DNA of 64,000 nucleotides, taken from the NCBI RefSeq assembly GCF_001971705.1, contig NZ_CP019327.1, positions 3,333,438-3,397,437 of the forward strand, read 5' to 3'. Shown one piece after another: positions 58,938 through 64,000 of the stretch. Every line of letters begins with the position of its first letter. Within the stretch, counting starts at the first letter, position 1. Source of the DNA: Natronorubrum daqingense. Lineage in GTDB: Archaea; Halobacteriota; Halobacteria; Halobacteriales; Natrialbaceae. The notes beneath the pieces were generated by a model that ran no database searches, was not told the DNA's origin, and saw only the letters and a program-made list of their open reading frames with translations. Both the position numbers and the translations under genes were made by a program.

Positions 58938-59504
58938 TCACGTCGCCTCGTCCTTGAGCGTCGCGAGCCGATATCCGTCGACGGAGAGCGTCACTGCAAC
59001 TGTCTCTCCTGACTCGAGTGCGGGATCGTTCGTCTCGGCAATCGTGAACGCCGCACGTTCGCCCGGCTCCCATTCGGTGTCGCCTTCGGCGTTGAACGGT
59101 CCGTCCGGAGTCCCGTCGAACCCGTCCGCGCCGACGAACGGAACCGGCGGCTGGGCGGCAAGTTCGTCGCCATCGATGTCGACGATTAGTTCCGCTTCGC
59201 TCACATCGATCGTCTCGCCACCGTCGTGGTCGATCGTTATCGTCGAACTCTCGCCGTCTGCCGTCATCGAAAACGCCGCTGTCGGTGGACTCGAGTCGAG
59301 CGACCACGTACTAGCTCCGACGGCGACCATCGTCGCGAGCGCGACCGTCACCCCGAGCAATGCAACGATACCTACCAGTCGACTGATCGCTCGAGCGTCG
59401 GTGTGAAAACCGGATCTTGCTGATTTGCCACTGTTATAGCCACTCTCCGTACTAACTTCCTGGCCAGAACGCGTCGAATCACTCGAGTGAGGGCGATCGA
59501 TCAC
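58938..59504 (-). CDS. Archaeal type IV pilin-like protein
   Basis: A 188-residue protein. After a 37-residue polar N-terminus comes DARAISRLVGIVALLGVTVALATMVAVG, the hydrophobic core of archaeal pilins, with an Arg-Ala-Ile site where PibD-type peptidase should cut. The C-terminal domain is an acidic beta sandwich (FSMTADGESSTITIDHDGGE) typical of haloarchaeal DUF1628-like pilins. The start is GTG, 27 bp after a TTTATATC box. The long N-terminal extension is unusual. It lies downstream of the secreted-protein gene on the same strand. Confidence 0.83.
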   Translation of the reverse strand: MIDRPHSSDSTRSGQEVSTESGYNSGKSARSGFHTDARAISRLVGIVALLGVTVALATMVAVGASTWSLDSSPPTAAFSMTADGESSTITIDHDGGETIDVSEAELIVDIDGDELAAQPPVPFVGADGFDGTPDGPFNAEGDTEWEPGERAAFTIAETNDPALESGETVAVTLSVDGYRLATLKDEAT

Positions 59505-59527
59505 GCACCAACGTGGCCGCTCGTTCC

Positions 59528-59535
59528 GATATAAA
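59528..59535 (-). promoter_or_regulatory. TATA box of the pilin-like gene
   Basis: TTTATATC on the minus strand, centred 27 bp before the GTG start at 59504. This is the exact leaderless spacing and supports the GTG start. Confidence 0.65.
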
Positions 59536-59559
59536 CGTTCGGCCGAGAAGAACGACGGA

Positions 59560-60822
59560 TCAGTCGGGAGAGACGGTCTCTGTGATCTCTCTCGAGTCAG
59601 TCTCTGCGGTCAACTCGTACTCGTCACCCGGTGGCAAGAACCACACCGTCCCGTCGTCGTCGGTTTCGCCGACTTCGGTGCCATCGACTTCGATCGTCGC
59701 CGAAACTGGGTCACCACTGACCGAATCGGTGACGGTCAGCTCCGAGGGTCCGTTCACGGGCGTTTCCGTCTGCATTACTTCGAGGTCGTCGTTCTCCCAC
59801 GACTCGTTGTTCTCCTCCGGCAGCGACTCGAGTGTGTGTTCCTGTGACTCTCGAGTTATCTCGTTCGTTGCGCCATCGAGGTATACCTGCAGCCGATTCT
59901 GGTCGTACTCGATGGTCGTCACGTAGAGGTTCTGATTCCCGGCTTCGTTGAAGCTCAGTCCGGATTGATCGGCTGCCCACGGGTACAACTCCGTCGTCCG
60001 GTCGATCATGTCGGAGTGTGAGGCGTCTCCGAACTGATTCTCTCCGTCGGCGTCGCGATTGTCGAAGCGCGTCGTTTCGGTGACGTACGTATCGCCGTCG
60101 ATGGCCGAGACGCTGTAGCCGTCTTCGGCGGTTTGAATCTGCACGTCGAGTGCGCCGTCTGTGTCGGTCGACTGACTCGCCTGATCGAGGAGCGATCGAA
60201 GCGACGTCTGCTGGAGCTCGAGTACCGTTTCGTCCGCTCGAACCTGCTGACGGGAGAGGGCGTATCCCGGAATCGCGTCCGTTCGCTCACCATCCAGTTC
60301 GTTTAACGCGTCGTAGAGCACCTGCGATTCGTGGTAGTTTCGCAACAGGGTGTGGATCAATTCGGTGTCTGAAACCTCGCCATCAGCGTGTTCGCGGACG
60401 GCGTCGCGCTCGCGCTCTTCGATCACGTCGGTTTGGTCTTCGATCTTATCGACGGCGGCACTGACCATCTGCTCTCGGTCGTCGTTGCTGGCCGAATCGA
60501 ACTCGCTGTCGACGAGGGTGTACTGCTCTTGATCGATTCGCAACTCGTCGTCGACCGATGCGAGAGCGACACCGAGATCGGGGCCGTACGTGGTATACTC
60601 GGTTCTGACCTCGTCACGGGTGTCGCCTGTCGGCTGAAGTCGATTCGTCGTATTCTCCGCTTCGACTGGTTCCGTCGACGCGTGCTGGAGGGTCGATGGC
60701 TGGAACTCTGGTTGTGGGGCGTCGTGTGTCGCGGCGTTCGCTTCCGGACCCGCTATGACGGGCATCGCGAGAAGCGACGTCACGAGCAACACCGCGAGGA
60801 AAGCCGGTGTCGCGCTATTCAT
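59560..60822 (-). CDS. Secreted haloarchaeal protein of unknown function
   Basis: A 420-residue protein with a Sec-type signal (AFLAVLLVTSLLAMPVIAGP, cleaved near residue 25). The mature part is acidic: a helical segment (DSASNDDREQMVSAAVDKIE, then LIHTLLRNYHESQVLYDALNEL) and beta-rich domains, ending in a carboxypeptidase-regulatory-like domain (DSVSGDPVSATIEVDGTEVG and GTVWFLPPGDEYELTAETD). I recall similar haloarchaeal proteins next to membrane winged-helix regulators, but no function. It is divergent from such a regulator, sharing a 158-bp control region. Confidence 0.78.
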   Translation of the reverse strand: MNSATPAFLAVLLVTSLLAMPVIAGPEANAATHDAPQPEFQPSTLQHASTEPVEAENTTNRLQPTGDTRDEVRTEYTTYGPDLGVALASVDDELRIDQEQYTLVDSEFDSASNDDREQMVSAAVDKIEDQTDVIEERERDAVREHADGEVSDTELIHTLLRNYHESQVLYDALNELDGERTDAIPGYALSRQQVRADETVLELQQTSLRSLLDQASQSTDTDGALDVQIQTAEDGYSVSAIDGDTYVTETTRFDNRDADGENQFGDASHSDMIDRTTELYPWAADQSGLSFNEAGNQNLYVTTIEYDQNRLQVYLDGATNEITRESQEHTLESLPEENNESWENDDLEVMQTETPVNGPSELTVTDSVSGDPVSATIEVDGTEVGETDDDGTVWFLPPGDEYELTAETDSREITETVSPD

Positions 60823-60843
60823 CGAGCCACCGTTTAGGCTCCT

Positions 60844-60853
60844 GATACAAAAA
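60844..60853 (-). promoter_or_regulatory. TATA box of the secreted protein gene
   Basis: TTTTTGTATC on the minus strand, about 27 bp before ATG 60822; a leaderless transcript is expected. It lies at the other end of the divergent control region from the TTTCC palindromes. Confidence 0.55.
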
Positions 60854-60907
60854 CGAGTCGCACCGTCGTTCGTCTCGACCGGTAACTAATTTTGACTGTC
60901 ACGCTAT

Positions 60908-60964
60908 TTTCCATCGATCGGGAGACGTTATTTTCCGATGGAAAGTGTTTTTTCCCCGGGGAAA
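60908..60964. promoter_or_regulatory. TTTCC palindromes in front of the membrane winged-helix regulator
   Basis: TTTCCATCG (60908-60916) and CGATGGAAA (60936-60944) form a perfect 9-bp inverted repeat with 19-bp spacing; ATTTTCC also occurs between them. Directly after comes a 14-bp perfect palindrome, TTTCCCCGGGGAAA (60951-60964), ending 16 bp before ATG 60981 and overlapping the T-run (60948-60953) that is the probable TATA element. The dense, related sites in a divergent gap are typical of autoregulated operators. Confidence 0.75.
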
Positions 60965-60980
60965 CCACCGGTTGGTACGC

Positions 60981-62363
60981 ATGCGGGTATCCACTGCCGT
61001 TACGATTGGCCTCACCGTCCTTCTCTTTACGTCGACCATCGGTGTGGTTGCCGGGATGCCATCAGCGTCCGCAACTGCTGATGAACCGGTGGATGCCTCT
61101 CAGAATCTCGGCGGTACTCACGTCGCACTCGAGTCCGAAGATTCGTCCGCGACGCCTTCATCTCCGATCGCCGAACGCTCAGAATCACTGACGACTATCG
61201 ACCCGCCAGATGATTCCGATGCGAGACAGGTACTGCGGGTCAACATGGACGCAGGCGGGAATGCCCACTGGACGATCGAGAGTCGGTTCATCCTGACAGA
61301 CGAGGAAGATATCGAGGACTTCGAGGAGTGGGCCGACGAGGTCACGAGCTCTCATCAGAACACTATCGTCGACCCCGGGTTGTTCGAAGACCGTGCAGCG
61401 GGTGCGTCGGAAGAGACCGACCGTTCCATGGAAATTCAGGACCCCGGTTGGGAGGACCAGACGGTCGAACCCGCTGAAGATGTCGGCGATATCGACGAAG
61501 ACGAACTCGACCTCGAGGACGACGTGGACGCTGAAGACGTACACGTCGGCGTCATTTCCTACTCGTTCGTCTGGAGTAATTTCGCAGCAGTCGACGACGA
61601 CGATCAGATTCACGTCGGTGACGCGTTCCAGACCGAAGACGGCACCTGGCTCTCGCTGACCGAGAACCAACGACTCGTCCTCGAACCGCCGGAAGACTAC
61701 GCACTCGGCACCGACACGTCTACCCAACTCGAGTGGGAGGGACCACACGAGTTCTCCGAACAGGACATCGACGTCGTCTTCGTCCACAGCGGCGGAATCG
61801 TGCCGCCCGCACTCGGGACGATACTCTGGGCGCTCGCGGGAATCGGTGTCGTGGTCGCGGTCGGTACCATCGGCTACCTCTACGTGCAACGAAATACGAC
61901 TATCGAGCTTCCATCACCGCTCGAGCGCGCCCCAGCGTCCATGGCCGCGCTCGGCTTCCCGGGTATGGCCGCCAAAGTTCGATCGCTGGTTGACAGTGAC
62001 GAATCCGGACACCCAGAGGATGAACCGACGCATTCGGCCGATTCCCCTCGAGAGGAATCGGCTGGCTCACATCCCGCCGCAACTGACGGCCCACGTGACA
62101 TGGGGACTCACCTCGAGTTCGAAGAGGAAGCCGCTGGGGTCGATCCGGAGTTGTTGAGTGACGAAGAGCGCGTCTTGCAAATGATCTCTCAGAACGGCGG
62201 CCGAATGAAGCAAGCGACGATCGTCAACGAGACCGGCTGGTCGAACGCCAAGGTTTCACAACTCCTCTCCAAGATGGACGACGAGGACGACATCGAAAAG
62301 CTCCGAATCGGTCGGGAGAACCTTATCACGCTCCCCGAAGTCGATCCCACCGAACTCGAGTGA
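60981..62363 (+). CDS. Membrane-bound regulator: extracytoplasmic domain, one helix, C-terminal winged helix
   Basis: A 460-residue protein. A Sec signal (VTIGLTVLLFTSTIGVVAGM) precedes an acidic outside domain of about 260 residues (LRVNMDAGGNAHWTIESRFI, then VGVISYSFVWSNFA and LTENQRLVLEPPEDYAL). One helix follows (IVPPALGTILWALAGIGVVVA, then VGTIGYLYV), a linker, and a C-terminal winged helix (DEERVLQMISQNGGRMKQAT, IVNETGWSNAKVSQLLSKMD). This is a one-component transmembrane sensor-regulator of a type common in haloarchaea. The palindromic sites before it and the divergent secreted gene are probable targets (inference). Confidence 0.85.
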   Translation: MRVSTAVTIGLTVLLFTSTIGVVAGMPSASATADEPVDASQNLGGTHVALESEDSSATPSSPIAERSESLTTIDPPDDSDARQVLRVNMDAGGNAHWTIESRFILTDEEDIEDFEEWADEVTSSHQNTIVDPGLFEDRAAGASEETDRSMEIQDPGWEDQTVEPAEDVGDIDEDELDLEDDVDAEDVHVGVISYSFVWSNFAAVDDDDQIHVGDAFQTEDGTWLSLTENQRLVLEPPEDYALGTDTSTQLEWEGPHEFSEQDIDVVFVHSGGIVPPALGTILWALAGIGVVVAVGTIGYLYVQRNTTIELPSPLERAPASMAALGFPGMAAKVRSLVDSDESGHPEDEPTHSADSPREESAGSHPAATDGPRDMGTHLEFEEEAAGVDPELLSDEERVLQMISQNGGRMKQATIVNETGWSNAKVSQLLSKMDDEDDIEKLRIGRENLITLPEVDPTELE

Positions 62364-62855
62364 CGCCTGCAGCCGAATACACACGTTTTCAAATCTCGTC
62401 GTTTTCCGGTGGATTCGCTCGCGTCACTCGCTCACCGCTCTTCTGCTCGCGCGCAGAGCGCCCGTTCGCATGGTCAGCGGGGCCGACGGTCCCACTCGAC
62501 TCGAAAAACTTCCTCCAAAAACCTCGACCAAAAAAGTCCGCTCGTTCACGCTGTTCGCTCGCGGTCCGTTACACTAGCGGCGTCCGCTCGACGACTTGAC
62601 ACACGGACCTTTTTCTCGTCAGGTTCGCTCGCTCACCCTCCTCGAAAAATCTCCTCCAAAAACGCTCGCTTCGCACTCCGTGGCTTCGCTCGCGCAGATT
62701 ACACTAGCGGCGTCCGCTCGACGACTTGCCCATCGTACGTCGGATACCGCGTCGCGACCTTTTTCTCGTCGGGTTCGTTCCCTTCGGTCACTCACCCTCC
62801 TCCAAAAACCTCGAGCAAAAAAGCCCGCTCGTTCACGCTGTTCGCTCGCGGTCCG
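62364..62855. other. 492-bp convergent intergenic region made largely of repeats
   Basis: No gene is supported. The interval lies between two convergent genes and is filled with copies of the last bases of the radical SAM gene and of its downstream sequence (separate entry). On the minus strand, runs such as CTTTTTTG and GTTTTTGG recur and would act as U-run terminators for the radical SAM gene. On the plus strand a GTTTT pair near 62386-62402 may end the regulator transcript. Confidence 0.7.
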
Positions 62856-62904
62856 TTACACGAGCGGCGTCCGCTCGACGACTTGCCCGTCGTACGTCGG
62901 ATAC
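62511..62904. repeat. Triplicated 3' end of the radical SAM gene plus downstream sequence
   Basis: An 88-bp block (62511-62598) recurs at 62798-62885 with three mismatches; it covers the last 30 bp of the radical SAM gene and 58 bp beyond. A third copy of the gene end, 49 bp with two mismatches, lies at 62699-62747. The element CCTTTTTCTCGTC with a following GGTTCG occurs at 62607 and 62757. The copies are spaced 130 and 157 bp apart, so they look like diverged tandem duplications of a gene tail with its terminator T-runs. Confidence 0.88.
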
Positions 62905-63851
62905 TGTTCGACGATTTCGCCGTCCTCGAGGTCGCCTTCTTCGATCATCTCCTCTAAGAGCCACCAGGCGACTTCGACGTGGTTCGTTTTGGTCGTGTAG
63001 AACTCCTCTGGGACCCCAAGCGCTTCGAATCGCTCCGGTTCGGTCTGTGTTTTGCCGTAGACGAGCGTTCCGTCGTCGGTCACGTCGTCGAACTCGCGGC
63101 GAATGTTTCTGGCCATTCGTTTGAGCCGACGGCGGTGTTGTGCGGCGTCTTTGAACACCGACGTACAGAAGTAGACGCGCTCGTGGTCGCCCATCGTCTC
63201 GAGGATCTCGTCTCGAGTGCCGTCGACGGCGCTCATGTGGTCTTCTTTGAGCTCGAAGCCCTCCTCCTGCATCCGACGGTAGTTCCCGTCGCTCATCTCG
63301 AACTCGTTGACGTTACAAAAGTCCGCTGCGCCCTCGTCGAGAAACTCGAGAAACTCCGGTTCCGGCCGGATACCGGGGATTTCGAACGCCGGTGTGAGTC
63401 CTTCCTCGCGAGCGATGTAGAGAATCTCTTCCCACTCGGTGCCGTGCATCTCGCCCCATAGCTCGAGTGGCGGGTGAAAGCGGATTTCGTCGAGGCCGGC
63501 TTCGGACAGCCGGCGCATGTTTTCGCGGCCGCCCGGAATCCCCGTATAGAGGTGGGTGTGGTGGTCCTCGCCGAATTCATCTTTGAGGAGTTCGAGGTAG
63601 TGACAGGTCCGCTCGAGGGCTTCCTGTGGTTCACCGCCGGTGATCGACGTACCCAGTGCGTCCATTCGGTGGGCTTCCGTCAGGACGTCTTCGTCGTCCT
63701 CGACGAGTCGTTCGTTGGCGTAGACGTCGGTCACGTTCTTTCGGTTCTCACCGAGCGGGCAGTAAAAGCAGTCACGCTGGTCGCAGTAACCGTAGACGAA
63801 CAATACCATCTTGCCGCCTTTCGCGCACTGCTCACAGCCCTTCGAGATCAT
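62856..63851 (-). CDS. Radical SAM enzyme with CX4CX2C cluster motif
   Basis: A 331-residue protein. The cluster motif reads YGYCDQRDCFYCPLGENRKN, with four residues between the first two cysteines instead of the usual three; an extra CEQC pair precedes it (residues 5-8). GTSITGGEPQEALERT is the SAM-binding GGE motif, and the rest fits a TIM-barrel (HTHLYTGIPGGRENMRRL, RFHPPLELWG). It has no SPASM-type C-terminal cysteines, so it is not a standard sulfatase maturase. Similar archaeal proteins are unassigned. ATG 63851 starts at MISKGCEQC; longer upstream frames are not haloarchaeal in composition. Its 3' end has been duplicated downstream. Confidence 0.85.
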   Translation of the reverse strand: MISKGCEQCAKGGKMVLFVYGYCDQRDCFYCPLGENRKNVTDVYANERLVEDDEDVLTEAHRMDALGTSITGGEPQEALERTCHYLELLKDEFGEDHHTHLYTGIPGGRENMRRLSEAGLDEIRFHPPLELWGEMHGTEWEEILYIAREEGLTPAFEIPGIRPEPEFLEFLDEGAADFCNVNEFEMSDGNYRRMQEEGFELKEDHMSAVDGTRDEILETMGDHERVYFCTSVFKDAAQHRRRLKRMARNIRREFDDVTDDGTLVYGKTQTEPERFEALGVPEEFYTTKTNHVEVAWWLLEEMIEEGDLEDGEIVEQYPTYDGQVVERTPLV

Positions 63852-64000
63852 TCGAGGGAACCTACCGGCCCGACCCACAAAAGCCGTGCGAAACGAAGAC
63901 GGCTGCACGAGGTGTGAGGGCGCTGCACACGGACTTGGTGCTCGAATATCCACGTCTCAATCGCTATCGAGCGTGTTTGCTCCGGGAGAAACGAGATGAC
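63852..64000. other. Upstream region of the radical SAM gene to window end
   Basis: No gene is supported in these 149 bp. They should contain the radical SAM promoter on the minus strand. An ATG at 63996 preceded by GGGAGAAACGAG could begin a plus-strand gene outside the window, but only five bases of it are visible. Confidence 0.4.

Noticed and set aside
62856..63851. Sulfatase maturase (anSME) for the sulfatase at 27.9 kb
   Set aside because: The radical SAM protein lacks the SPASM-type C-terminal cysteines and has CX4CX2C spacing, so that assignment is not supported.

Overview
The window reads as chromosomal DNA of a halophilic archaeon (class Halobacteria, most likely Natrialbales such as Natrialba, Natronorubrum or Haloterrigena-type genera; the genus is inference). 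The signs are GC-rich DNA with G/C-ending codons, proteins loaded with Asp/Glu and poor in Lys, TATA boxes about 25-33 nt before start codons with little or no leader, many Tat (twin-arginine) signal peptides and lipoboxes, and haloarchaeal hallmark genes: a nine-gene archaeal A-type ATP synthase operon, proteasome-activating nucleotidase, a HalOD1 domain protein, pyruvoyl-dependent arginine decarboxylase, archaeal type IV pilin and LctP-type lactate permease. No rRNA, tRNA, CRISPR array, insertion sequence or prophage was recognised.

Layout. 1-9.4 kb: a TetR/MATE efflux operon with an operator overlapping the regulator start, small membrane proteins, a beta-CASP metallo-beta-lactamase RNase, an MFS carrier whose last 147 bp are duplicated on the other side of a Tat lipoprotein gene, a cupin/zinc-ribbon protein and a DCC thioredoxin-like protein. 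9.5-13.7 kb: a small accessory, possibly defensive, region with 28-bp tandem repeats, a PD-(D/E)XK-like protein, a winged-helix protein paired with a small partner protein, and a convergent SRA-like/HNH nuclease. 13.9-25.7 kb: housekeeping (6-phosphogluconate dehydrogenase, dUTPase, aconitase), membrane proteins, an F420/flavin oxidoreductase, a membrane-anchored Mrr-like protein whose catalytic residues look lost, and a membrane-anchored beta-propeller. 25.8-37.1 kb: Hsp20-like protein, divergent sulfatases, TruA, NifU-like protein, a four-PAS histidine kinase, M28 peptidase and oligoendopeptidase F. 37.1-42.8 kb: a lactate/organic acid cluster (leader ORF, LctP, a 60-residue membrane protein, gamma-glutamyltransferase, OFA-type MFS carrier). 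43-48.4 kb: a Cys-rich Tat-exported small protein, PAN, arginine decarboxylase, a DUF5811-like protein, and an acidic secreted protein with a truncated signal-less copy beside it. 48.4-58.1 kb (minus strand): the ATP synthase operon atpHIKECFAB, a lipoprotein gene, then atpD. 58.2-64 kb: a methyltransferase, a type IV pilin-like protein, a secreted protein, a divergent membrane-bound winged-helix regulator with a conspicuous palindromic control region, and a radical SAM enzyme whose 3' end and terminator are repeated three times.

Most promising for new biology: the leaderless 43-residue ORF that overlaps the lctP start; the membrane winged-helix regulator with its TTTCC palindromes and divergent secreted partner; the Mrr-like protein with a degraded active site on a membrane anchor; the winged-helix/HFHPPP gene pair next to two nuclease-like genes; and the Cys-rich Tat-exported peptide. 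Functions are assigned from recognised motifs only; no database search was possible.
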